The translations under genes were made by a program, and so were the position numbers. A DNA stretch of 64,000 nucleotides, taken from contig NZ_JAFBCX010000007.1 of the NCBI RefSeq assembly GCF_016907955.1, forward strand, positions 124,001 to 188,000, given 5' to 3'. Source of the DNA: Lentzea nigeriaca (lineage in GTDB: Bacteria; Actinomycetota; Actinomycetes; Mycobacteriales; Pseudonocardiaceae). Shown here one piece after another: positions 39,207 through 46,607 of the stretch (positions are counted from its first letter, which is position 1; every line of letters begins with the position of its first letter). The notes under the pieces were generated by a model that was not told the DNA's origin, ran no database searches, and saw only the letters and a program-made list of their open reading frames with translations.

Positions 39207-39580
39207 CCCTGCGCCTCCCCTTTTCGGCTTGAGCACAGGCTTCCAACTCTTGCCTTCCGGCACAGTCAGGTGCACTGCCGTTGATCAGGTAGAGCTGACT
39301 CCACCTCAGTGACGAACGCTGCTCTGCAGCACCGGCCGGTGGACACTTCGCCGTCAACCGTCGTGCAGAGCATGAACGGGCTGACAGGACGCCGGATCGG
39401 CCCAGCGTGACGCCGTGGTCGAGCGGCATCTCTGGTTCGCAGTACGAAGATTCGCTCGCGGTCTTGCCTGATCCTCCCGCTCTGGTAGCTGCGGCTCGTT
39501 CGGGTGAGGGGGTGCGTCAACCGTGACGTGGGCAACCCGAGCGACATCCGGTAATCACACTCGGTAGGCTGTCCCGGCGA

Positions 39581-39653
39581 GGGCTGCTAGCTCAATTGGC
39601 AGAGCAGGAGACTTTTAATCTTCGGGTTCAGGGTTCGAGTCCCTGGCGGCCCA
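39581..39653 (+). tRNA. tRNA-Lys (TTT)
   Basis: 73 nt, acceptor GGGCTGC with GCGGCCC (one G-U), discriminator A, encoded CCA at 39654-39656. Anticodon loop CTTTTAA gives TTT. The 3' part is duplicated at 41545-41579, marking it as an integration site. The 374 bp before it (39207-39580) hold no gene I can support. Confidence 0.95.
39619..39653 (+). repeat. attL-like copy within tRNA-Lys 3' end
   Basis: 35 bp of tRNA-Lys 3' sequence repeats at 41545-41579 with one mismatch (G39625 against A41551); the last 28 bp are identical. This is the usual form of attachment sites left by tRNA-targeting tyrosine integrases. Left boundary of the element. Confidence 0.75.
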
Positions 39654-39655
39654 CC

Positions 39656-39684
39656 AAACCCCCAGGTCACAGGCCTGGGGGTTT
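39656..39684. terminator. tRNA-Lys terminator
   Basis: AAACCCCCAGG (39656-39666) pairs with CCTGGGGGTTT (39674-39684) around a 7-nt loop and ends in T residues. Near-copy of the hairpin at 41587-41619. Confidence 0.8.
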
Positions 39685-39734
39685 CGTATTGGATGATCGC
39701 TGATACGCCTTTGATGCGCTTTACTCCCTGACTC

Positions 39735-40514
39735 TCAATCTGCGGGGTCGGGCGGTTCGTCCTGCTCAGGCCGGTCGAGTGCCCGTTCCAGCGCGTCAGC
39801 CGCCTTCCGATCGACCGCCTTCCGAGCCAGGTGGGTGTCCTGGGTCATCGACGGCCGAGCGTGCCCGAGCTGGTCCGCGACGACCCGCGCGGAGAGCCCT
39901 GCCTCATCGAGAATCGTGGCCGCCGTCTTCCGGAAGACGTGCGAGGTCACCCAGGCGAACTCGTCCCCTCCCCGAGCCTTCCGGATGTCCCTGCGGGTGT
40001 TCGACGGATCACGCAGGCCACCAAGGCTGTTCGGGAAGACCGGCCCGTTCGGGAACAGCGTGACCTCACGTCGCCGCCGCAACATGTCGAGCGCCCACCT
40101 GGGCAACGGGAGCGTCCGCTCCCCAGCCTCCGTCTTGGTCGACTTCCTGATCAGCCCGAGCCCACCGGCCCGGATGACCGTGTAGTTCACGTCGACCGTT
40201 CCGGCCTCGAAGTCGACGTCCTCCCAGTAGACGGCCAGCGCCTCACCGATCCGCACACCCGTGGCCATCATGAAGCGCGACAGGTCAGGCAGGTCCTTGC
40301 GAACCGCCGCCGGGTCGGACTCCAGCATCTCCAGCCACAACAGACGCTCCTCCCGAGTGAGCGCCCTCGGGCTCTTCTTCCGACCGCTCTCCAGTGGATC
40401 CGTGTCCCTCACGGGGTTCGTGTCGAGCGCCCGATCCCGCACCGCGATCCGCAGGGCACCCGAGATCACCGAGCGCGCCGTCTTGGCACTGTCGACCCCA
40501 ACCGACCGCCACAA
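39735..40514 (-). pseudogene. truncated tyrosine recombinase/integrase with Tyr-to-His change
   Basis: Open frame of 259 residues beginning at TTG 40514; in-frame sequence continues upstream to a stop near 40569 with no ATG/GTG start. Full-length relatives are about 380-400 residues, so the N-terminal arm-binding domain is missing. The catalytic core shows Arg88 (ATGVRIGEAL), a beta-hairpin Lys near 127, His192-x-x-Arg195 (SHVFRKT) and His218 (LGHARPS). The nucleophile position reads MTQDTHLARK, so residue 228 is His (codon CAC) where family members have Tyr. Truncation plus loss of the nucleophile indicate an inactive integrase stranding the element. Confidence 0.75.
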
Positions 40515-40592
40515 CGCGCCGAGGAACGCATCGATCGCCAGGCCGATGCGATGCCGATGGTCACCGAGCTAGCCTCACCTGAGGGAGGCGCA

Positions 40593-40826
40593 GTGGACGC
40601 GATCAGCAGGTATCTCGATCTGGTGGACGAGGTCATGCGGCGAGACCCCTCCCAGCGCGAAGGTCAGGCGCACTACAACGCCTTGCGGATCGGGTGGCCT
40701 CATCTTGAAGCGCAAGTGCTCGGCACCGACCGAGATTGCTTCAGCTCCGACAAGGCGTTGCCCGCGTTGCTCGCCTGGGTCGACCAGGCCCTGCCGGCAG
40801 AGGAGCACCACCCCGACACCCCATGA
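40593..40826 (+). CDS. small hypothetical protein in the element
   Basis: 77 residues from GTG 40593, with GAGGGAGG 6 nt upstream; ATG 40551 is an upstream alternative without a ribosome site. Sequence DAISRYLDLVDEVMRRDPSQREGQAHYNALRIGWPHLEAQVLGTDRDCF is helical and acidic. No family recognised. Starts just beyond the truncated integrase end. Confidence 0.6.
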   Translation: MDAISRYLDLVDEVMRRDPSQREGQAHYNALRIGWPHLEAQVLGTDRDCFSSDKALPALLAWVDQALPAEEHHPDTP

Positions 40827-40967
40827 TCAGTCACGGCCAGCGGCACCACGTCAAGGCTGGAGTACGTACTTTGTCCCAGCACCAACCGCCGCGTTCGAGG
40901 CTCAGTGTCGGGATCGTGGCAGAGCGATCTCACTCAAAGTGTGGTCACGATTCCGCACAATGGCCCG

Positions 40968-41339
40968 GTGACCCTCTATGTCTGCGCGAGCTGCGATCAC
41001 CCTCTCACCGGCGATCTCCTGGAGTCAGAGGCATTCCCGGCTGGCGATCACCTGGCCAGCCATCGCATCGCAGACCCACGGGTGGCGCAGGGCACCTATG
41101 CGATCAACTACAACGCCACGCTCTTCATCCTGCATCCTGACGACGTGCCAGGCACTGCTCTGCATCCCGATCGCAGGCGCCGCAACGGTTGCTGCGGACT
41201 TGACGGCCAGGACGGCCCCAACCTCGTCTGTGCGGGCTGCGGTGCCGAGGTCGCCACCAAGGAGTCGGACTGCTGGACCGACAACCTTGTAGCGCTCATG
41301 GCCGCTGCAGTCGTCAGCCGTACGCAATCTCAGTCTTGA
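40968..41339 (+). CDS. Cys-rich putative zinc-ribbon protein
   Basis: 123 residues from GTG 40968 (VTLYVCASCDHPL), though an upstream ATG at 40905 is in frame. Cysteine pairs CASC (N-terminus), CCG (about 78) and CAGC (about 91), plus a later Cys in SDCWTDN, suggest a zinc-ribbon structure. RGTYAINYNATLFILHPDDVPGTALHPDRRRRNGCCGLDG-type wording is shared by a conserved actinomycete family of unknown function. Carried as apparent cargo of the tRNA-Lys element. Confidence 0.65.
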   Translation: MTLYVCASCDHPLTGDLLESEAFPAGDHLASHRIADPRVAQGTYAINYNATLFILHPDDVPGTALHPDRRRRNGCCGLDGQDGPNLVCAGCGAEVATKESDCWTDNLVALMAAAVVSRTQSQS

Positions 41340-41460
41340 GCAGAACGCGATCCGTGACCCTCGTCGGGATGATTGCAGGGTGCGGACGGTCCAGAAGGAC
41401 CAAGACCATGATTCGCTTTAGTCTCGTAAACGTCGAGGAACGTCGAGAAGCGACTGTCCA

Positions 41461-41504
41461 CAGTGCTCAGACCAAGAGCGCGTCCGCGCTGGTAGTGAGC
41501 ACTG
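41461..41504. repeat. inverted repeat beside attR
   Basis: CAGTGCTCA (41461-41469) and TGAGCACTG (41496-41504) enclose a smaller AGCGCG/CGCGCT-like stem. It sits in the 200-bp non-coding end of the element next to attR and could be a recombination-accessory or transcription-stop structure. Confidence 0.4.
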
Positions 41505-41544
41505 TCGAGGAAGATCGACGATGACACCAAGCGAGTGCTCTTAC

Positions 41545-41579
41545 TCTTCGAGTTCAGGGTTCGAGTCCCTGGCGGCCCA
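41545..41579 (+). repeat. attR-like copy of tRNA-Lys 3' end
   Basis: 35-bp repeat of 39619-39653 with one mismatch; lacks the tRNA 5' half, so it is not a functional tRNA gene. Right boundary of the element. Confidence 0.75.
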
Positions 41580-41586
41580 TTCGACA

Positions 41587-41619
41587 GAAAACCCCCAGGT
41601 CAAAGGCCTGGGGGTTTTC
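41587..41619. terminator. hairpin following attR
   Basis: GAAAACCCCCAGG (41587-41599) pairs with CCTGGGGGTTTTC (41607-41619), a 13-bp stem nearly the same as the tRNA-Lys terminator. Probably the original chromosomal tRNA-Lys terminator, now also serving the MFS gene on the minus strand. Confidence 0.75.
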
Positions 41620-41638
41620 GCGTTCAGCGGGCAATGGT

Positions 41639-43078
41639 TCAGTGCTCGGCGGGTGCCTCGGCGGTCCGGCTCGGCAGCAGGGCCGCGACCACGATCGTGG
41701 CGGCAGCCAGGGCGGTGGCGACCACGAAGGCCAGCTTCATGCCGCTCAGCTGGGCTGCGGCGGTGGCGGCGCCGTCGGCGACCAGTTGGCCCGTGCGGGC
41801 GGACATCACGGTGACCACCAGGGCGGTGCCGAGGGCTGCGGCCACCTGTTGGAGCGTGCCGAGGATCGAGCTGCCGTGCGGGTACATGTGGGGTGGGAGG
41901 GAGCCCATACCGAGGGTGAAGATCGGGGTGAAGATTGCGGCCAGGCTCACCATCAGCAGGGCGTGCAGGCCCAGGATCTGCCAGTACGGCATGGTCGTCG
42001 AGACCTGGGTGAAGCCCGCGAGGGCGAGGACGATGCCGATCGAGCCCGGCAGGACCAGCGGGCGGCCGCCGATGCGGTCGTAGAGCTTGCCCACGGTTGG
42101 GCCCAGGAGGCCCATGGCCAGGCCGCCCGGCATGACGAGCAGGCCCGTTTGCAGTGGGGTCAGGCCGCGCAGGTTCTGCAGGTAGAGGGGGAGCAGGATC
42201 ATCGAGCCCATCATCGCCAGGAAGGCGACGCACATGAGGGTCAGGGACAGGGCGTAGGTGCGGACGCCCAGGGTGCGCAGGTCCATCAGGGGGGCGCCGG
42301 TGCGCTGCAGTTTGAGCTGGCGGAGCACGAAGATCGCGATGGTGGCGGCGCCGGCCACGACGATGCCGATGGTCGGGCCCAGTTGGGCGTTGCCCTCGCC
42401 GAACAGGCTCAGGCCGTAGACCAGGCCGCCGAAGCCCAGGGTGGCCAGGGCGGCGCTCAGCCAGTCGATGGAGCTCACCTGGGGTTCGCCGATGTTGGTC
42501 ATCTGGCGGAGTCCGAAGTAGGTCACGACGCCCGCGATCGGCAGGACGGCCACGAACAGCAGGCGCCAGGAGCCCAGTTGCAGGATCAGGCCGGAGACGG
42601 CTGGGCCGAGGGCGGGGGCCACGGAGATCGAGAGGGTCACGTTGCCCATCACTCGGCCGCGGTCCTGTTCTGGCACGACGGTCATGAGGGTGGTCATCAG
42701 CAGCGGCATCATCACGGCCGTGCCCGCGGCCTGCACGATGCGCCCGAGCAGCAGTACGGCGAAGGACGGTGCGGCGGCGGAGAGGGCGGTTCCGGTGAGG
42801 AAGACGCCCATCGCGATCGCGTAGCCCTGGCGGGTGGTCACGCGCTGCAGGAACCAGCCGGTGATCGGGATCACGGCGGCCATGGTGAGCATGAAGGCGG
42901 TGGAGACCCACTGCGCTGCCTGCTCGGTGACGTGCAACGACTCCATCAACCGCGGGATCGCGTTGATCATGAGCGTCTCGTTGAGGATCACCACGAACGT
43001 GGCTAGCACCAGCAGGCGCACCACCAGCGGTGTTCTGCTCTTCTCCGCGGTCTGGCGGTCTTGGATCGCAGCAGGCAT
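41639..43078 (-). CDS. DHA2-family MFS drug transporter
   Basis: 479 residues with about 14 transmembrane helices, the DHA2 (EmrB/QacA) count. Recognisable are the helix 1 motif (VVILNETLMINAIPRLMESL), motif A-like GRIVQAAGTAVMMPLLMTTL, motif C LGPAVSGLILQLGSWRLLF, and a second MFS half. Proton-driven export of drugs or metabolites is expected. No regulator is adjacent. Directly flanks the tRNA-Lys element on the chromosomal side. Confidence 0.92.
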   Translation of the reverse strand: MPAAIQDRQTAEKSRTPLVVRLLVLATFVVILNETLMINAIPRLMESLHVTEQAAQWVSTAFMLTMAAVIPITGWFLQRVTTRQGYAIAMGVFLTGTALSAAAPSFAVLLLGRIVQAAGTAVMMPLLMTTLMTVVPEQDRGRVMGNVTLSISVAPALGPAVSGLILQLGSWRLLFVAVLPIAGVVTYFGLRQMTNIGEPQVSSIDWLSAALATLGFGGLVYGLSLFGEGNAQLGPTIGIVVAGAATIAIFVLRQLKLQRTGAPLMDLRTLGVRTYALSLTLMCVAFLAMMGSMILLPLYLQNLRGLTPLQTGLLVMPGGLAMGLLGPTVGKLYDRIGGRPLVLPGSIGIVLALAGFTQVSTTMPYWQILGLHALLMVSLAAIFTPIFTLGMGSLPPHMYPHGSSILGTLQQVAAALGTALVVTVMSARTGQLVADGAATAAAQLSGMKLAFVVATALAAATIVVAALLPSRTAEAPAEH

Positions 43079-43392
43079 GTCAGGACCTCACTCGGGGCTT
43101 CTGGCACAGTCGCGGCCAAGGCCGCCGGTGTCGACGTTCTTCGTCACACCGGTGGAGACCGGCGGGCGGGGCGGAACTCATCGGTGTGGCCGAGTGTTCC
43201 GTATCGCCGCGCCTGGTCCACCCGATTTTCGCCCTCGGCGGATCGGGTCCCAGTCCGTCTACCCACTCGTCGAACGGCAGGAGCGCCAATCGACACGAGG
43301 TCCGGGGAAATCTGTGAGCTGGGTTACTGGGACGGTGAGAGTCTGACGACGTCCCGGTGGACGGCCAGGAGGTCGCCGTCGGCGGCGCGGGG

Positions 43393-43442
43393 CTCAGACC
43401 GTGGTCTGAGGAAAACGCTCGGACCGCAGGCCGATCCGAGCG
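43393..43442. promoter_or_regulatory. palindrome and hairpin upstream of membrane protein gene
   Basis: The 43079-43460 spacer has no credible gene. CTCAGACC-GT-GGTCTGAG (43393-43410) is an 18-bp perfect palindrome followed by CGCTCGGA (43416-43423) and its complement (43435-43442). The first looks like an operator, the second like a hairpin; both lie within 70 bp of the downstream start codon. Confidence 0.45.
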
Positions 43443-43460
43443 TGCGTTCGCGCTGGCAGC

Positions 43461-44165
43461 GTGAACGGCATGAGGTTTCCCAACGGGTGGATCGCGGGCG
43501 GAGCGCTGGTTGCCGGGCCGGTGCTGTTGCTGACCGGCACGTTGTTGAGGTCGCCGTACAACTTCTTCTTCACGGACCAGCTGAAAGCGGCCGCGGAACA
43601 TCCGGCGTTGATGACGGCGGCGTACACGGCGTTTCTGGCGGGGCATGTGGTGATGTGGCCCGCGGTGGCCGAGATTGCGCGGCGAATCGCTCCCAAGAGG
43701 CCGATGTGGGCGGCTTGGGGCGGGGTGCTGGTCACGGTGGGGCTGTTCGCCAGGACGTTCCACGCCGGGGTGGACCAGGCGGCGTTCAACGCGGCCCGGC
43801 ACCGCGGGGTGGAGGAGGCCACGCGGCTGGTGGCGGACGGGTACTCCGACCTGCACCTGTTCAGCTACCTGTCATTCACGATCATGTTCGGGTGGTACGT
43901 GCTGGCGATCGGGGCGTACCTCGGCGGGGTGCTGAAGGCGGTGCCTGCGGTGGCGTTGGCGTGCATGGGGTTGTTGCCGCTGGGGGTGCTGAAGGGCACC
44001 GAGCTGGTGTCGATCGTCGGCACGACCGGGTTGTGCGTCGCGCTGGTGCCGTTGGGGATCAGGACGCTCCGGGAGCAGCCGCGGCCGAGCAGGAGGGCGC
44101 TGGTGCTGGCGGCGCCGGTCACCGCGGGGCTAGGGGCGCTCGCGGTTCTCAGCACCCTTGGTTGA
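43461..44165 (+). CDS. polytopic membrane protein, unknown function
   Basis: 234 residues from GTG 43461 (ATG 43470 also possible). Six to seven hydrophobic helices (for example WIAGGALVAGPVLLLTGTLL, LMTAAYTAFLAGHVVMWPAV, YLSFTIMFGWYVLAIGAYLGG). The loop ARRIAPKRPMWAAWGG and conserved His/Asp in TFHAGVDQAAFNAARH resemble DUF4386-like membrane proteins, but I am unsure. Possibly controlled by the palindrome upstream. Overlaps the convergent DUF6328 gene by 36 bp. Confidence 0.7.
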   Translation: MNGMRFPNGWIAGGALVAGPVLLLTGTLLRSPYNFFFTDQLKAAAEHPALMTAAYTAFLAGHVVMWPAVAEIARRIAPKRPMWAAWGGVLVTVGLFARTFHAGVDQAAFNAARHRGVEEATRLVADGYSDLHLFSYLSFTIMFGWYVLAIGAYLGGVLKAVPAVALACMGLLPLGVLKGTELVSIVGTTGLCVALVPLGIRTLREQPRPSRRALVLAAPVTAGLGALAVLSTLG

Positions 44166-44603
44166 GAACGGCCAGGCGAACCAGAGGCCGGCGAACACGA
44201 TCAACGCCGAGACGCCCACGACGATCGCGACCCAGGTCGGCAGGATGACCTCCGCCAGCAGGAGGACGGTGCCGGTCATCGCCAGGGCCAGGAAGCCGAG
44301 GCCGACGAGGGCGAACGTGTTGCCCGACTCCACGACGTCCTCGCGGCGGCCCTGGCGGAACAACACGCGGTGCCACGCGGCCGGGGCGGTGAGGAAAGCG
44401 ACGGCCAGCGCCGCGCACAACACCGTGACCATGTGGGTCGTGCGGACAAAGGTGCCGGTGGAGGCGTACTTGTCGGTGAAGGCGATGGAGAGCAGGAATC
44501 CGAACAGGATCTGCACGCCGGCTTGCGCCACGCGGAGTTCTTGCAGCAGCTCGTTGACGTTGCGGGCGAGTCTGCGTTGGTCGGATTCCTCGGCTTCACT
44601 CAC
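44130..44603 (-). CDS. DUF6328 membrane protein
   Basis: 157 residues with four transmembrane helices. The N-terminal soluble helix NVNELLQELRVAQAGVQILFGFLLSIAFTDKY and the following TPAAWHRVLFRQGRREDVV are hallmarks of the DUF6328 family, common and uncharacterised in actinobacteria. Single-gene unit. Confidence 0.85.
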   Translation of the reverse strand: MSEAEESDQRRLARNVNELLQELRVAQAGVQILFGFLLSIAFTDKYASTGTFVRTTHMVTVLCAALAVAFLTAPAAWHRVLFRQGRREDVVESGNTFALVGLGFLALAMTGTVLLLAEVILPTWVAIVVGVSALIVFAGLWFAWPFSTKGAENRERP

Positions 44604-44692
44604 GCCAGTCGCGTACCCGAAAGGGGCCAGTTGAAACGCCGATCCCGTCTCAAAATGGCGGAATGCGACTGGTGGGGCTATGCAGGACAGTC

Positions 44693-45241
44693 ATGAAGAC
44701 ACTTGCAGTCGCGGTCGCCACCGGGCTCGTGTTCACCGGAACCGCGCACGCAGAACCCGCCAGGGTGGCCCACACCTCCGCGAAGTTCGAGAGTTACAGC
44801 GCGACGGCCGAGGCTGTCACGTACGACACCGCCAAGGTGCCCATCGGCGCCAAGGTGCACGTCCTGGGAATACCGACGCCCAACGGCGGCACGACCGTTG
44901 TGTTGCTGCTCAAGGGTTTGCTGCCCGACCGGCCGTACGGGGCGCACGTGCACGTGAAGAAGTGCGGGGCGGCGCCTGCCGACGCCGGGCCGCACTACCA
45001 GAACGTGGTGGACCCGAAGCAGCCGTCGGTCGATCCGGTGTATGCCAACCCCAGCAACGAGATCTGGCTCGACGTACACGCGGACGCGCACGGCCTCGCC
45101 TACGCCAAGTCCACTGTGGACTGGCAGTTCACGGACCGGCACGCGCAGTCCGTGGTGCTGCACAACGAGCACACGCACACCGGACCGAACGATTCTGGAA
45201 CGGCCGGTCCGCGCCTCGCCTGCGTGAACGTGGCGTTCTAG
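44693..45241 (+). CDS. secreted Cu/Zn superoxide dismutase-like protein
   Basis: 182 residues from ATG 44693. Signal peptide MKTLAVAVATGLVFTGTAHA. SodC-like copper ligands His85 and His87 (GAHVHVKKC), His101 (GPHYQN) and His157 (VVLHNEH), plus the disulfide cysteines 91 and 177. The zinc loop ligands between His101 and the WLDVHADAHG segment are not evident, so it may bind copper only, or be a SOD-fold protein with altered activity. Exported, perhaps protecting against extracellular superoxide. Confidence 0.82.
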   Translation: MKTLAVAVATGLVFTGTAHAEPARVAHTSAKFESYSATAEAVTYDTAKVPIGAKVHVLGIPTPNGGTTVVLLLKGLLPDRPYGAHVHVKKCGAAPADAGPHYQNVVDPKQPSVDPVYANPSNEIWLDVHADAHGLAYAKSTVDWQFTDRHAQSVVLHNEHTHTGPNDSGTAGPRLACVNVAF

Positions 45242-45909
45242 AAGCGGTTGATGACGAAGAACTCACTGACGAACGCGACCGGGTCGCCCGCGGTGTTGCG
45301 GCCGACCCAGGTCGGGTAGACACCGTCGCCCCAGCCGGTCGAGAACGCCACGACGTTCAGGCCGGACCGCGGGTCGGTGACGTTGGCTGGGCCGCGGCCA
45401 CCGCCCACCTTGCCGAGCGCGTCGATGAGGTCGCAGTTGCCCGCCTCGTCGTCGCTGGCCAGGCGGTCGACGGCGGAAGCCGCGGACAGGTCGAAGAACG
45501 CGCCGGTGCTCGACTTCACGTCGTAGCCGAACTCCTCCCGCATCGGCACGGGCTCGCCCGGCAGCACGGCGGGCGTCCACGAGTACGCGGGCTCGTCCCG
45601 CACCGTCACCTTCGCGGCGGCGACGCGGTAGCCCTGGCGGAGGTCGGGGAAGCCGTCGCTGTCGACCCACGAGACCAGGGAGACCGACACCGGGTACATA
45701 CCAGGCTCGACGGTCGTGGCGAACGCCTCGGCGTCCTCCGGCCACACGACGAACGGGTCCGCCGCCACGAGTCTGCCCGTCGGCAGTGCCAGTTCGCCCA
45801 CCTGCTGCACAGCCACGACCTGCTGTTCGCCACCGCCGGTCGGCTTGCCGACGGGCCCGTCGACGAAGAACCGCTCGAACCCGGACCTGATCAGTTGAAC
45901 CGCCCCCAC
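45238..45909 (-). CDS. DUF4241 protein
   Basis: 223 residues from GTG 45909. The family wording is visible in LPTGRLVAADPFVVW, YPVSVSLVSW, RVAAAKVTVRDEPAYSWTPAVLPG, FGYDVKSSTGAFFDL and the C-terminal NVVAFSTGWGDGVYPTWVGRNTAGDPVAFVSEFFVI. DUF4241 proteins are intracellular, of unknown function, and often act as immunity-like or stand-alone genes. Overlaps the SodC-like gene by 4 bp at the 3' ends. Confidence 0.85.
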   Translation of the reverse strand: MGAVQLIRSGFERFFVDGPVGKPTGGGEQQVVAVQQVGELALPTGRLVAADPFVVWPEDAEAFATTVEPGMYPVSVSLVSWVDSDGFPDLRQGYRVAAAKVTVRDEPAYSWTPAVLPGEPVPMREEFGYDVKSSTGAFFDLSAASAVDRLASDDEAGNCDLIDALGKVGGGRGPANVTDPRSGLNVVAFSTGWGDGVYPTWVGRNTAGDPVAFVSEFFVINRF

Positions 45910-46029
45910 GCCTCGGACACCTCCAGGGGCATGTTGGCAGAAGCCCCTGACACCCGATCGGGGCACCGGGTGTGTTCGCGCTGCGTGAAGTCGGCCGAAT
46001 CACGGACGCGCAGGTGCCAGGCTCGACGC

Positions 46030-46530
46030 ATGGGGATCGAAGTGGTGCTGGGCGACATCACGACGGAGCAGGTCGACGCGATCGTCACGGCGGCGAACGA
46101 GTCGCTGCTGGGCGGCGGTGGCGTCGACGGGGCGATTCACCGGGCTGCCGGGCCGAGGCTCGCGGAGGCCGGGGCGAAGCTGGCGCCGTGCGAACCGGGG
46201 CAGGCGGTGGCCACGCCCGCGTTCGGCCTCTCGCCGGTGAAGTACGTGATCCACACGGTGGGGCCGGTCTGGGAGGGCGGCGAGCACGGCGAGGACGAGG
46301 TCCTCACGAACTGCTACCTCAACTCGCTGCGGCTGGCCGCGGACCTCGACGTCGGGAGCATCGCCTTCCCCGCCATCGCGACGGGGATCTACGGTTTTCC
46401 CGCCCAGCGCGCGGCTCGGGTGGCGGTCAGGGCGGTGCGGTCGCTGCCGGTCGTCGACCGGATCCGGCTGGTGGCGTTCGACGAGGAGACCCGTCACGCA
46501 CTCACCGCGGAGCTGGCCGAACCGGCGTGA
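46030..46530 (+). CDS. macrodomain protein (O-acetyl-ADP-ribose deacetylase-like)
   Basis: 166 residues, a single macrodomain of the MacroD type. IEVVLGDITTEQVDAIVTAANESLLGGGGVDGAIHRAAGP contains the catalytic Asn and Asp, and FPAIATGIYGFP the distal loop. Members hydrolyse O-acetyl-ADP-ribose and remove ADP-ribose from acidic residues. The next gene (DusB) starts 77 bp later. Confidence 0.93.
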   Translation: MGIEVVLGDITTEQVDAIVTAANESLLGGGGVDGAIHRAAGPRLAEAGAKLAPCEPGQAVATPAFGLSPVKYVIHTVGPVWEGGEHGEDEVLTNCYLNSLRLAADLDVGSIAFPAIATGIYGFPAQRAARVAVRAVRSLPVVDRIRLVAFDEETRHALTAELAEPA

Positions 46531-46594
46531 CGAACGTCGCAGCCGGCACGCCGCGGCGGTCACGTTCGGTGAAGATCGCGGCAGGTCAGTGCCG

Positions 46595-46600
46595 TAACCT
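46595..46600 (+). promoter_or_regulatory. leaderless -10 element (TAACCT)
   Basis: TAACCT ends 7 nt before GTG 46608, which supports that GTG as start of the Dus gene over the in-frame GTG at 46569. Confidence 0.5.
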
Positions 46601-46607
46601 GGAGGGC

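Larger units (their letters stand above)
39626..41579. mobile_element. small degenerate integrative element in tRNA-Lys
   Basis: About 1.95 kb bounded by the two att-like repeats. It carries a 5'-truncated tyrosine integrase next to attL and two small cargo genes. Replication, transfer or capsid genes are absent, so it is a remnant or satellite of a larger element. Terminators after both repeats are also alike (39656-39684, 41587-41619), which suggests the incoming element carried its own tRNA end plus terminator. Confidence 0.7.

Noticed and set aside
39266..39547. 93-residue minus-strand frame before tRNA-Lys
   Set aside because: No ribosome site, no domain, atypical composition; overlaps the upstream region of the serine hydrolase.
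41520..41580. Second tRNA-Lys gene at the right att copy
   Set aside because: Only the 3' half is present; no acceptor 5' strand or D-arm, and the anticodon stem does not pair.
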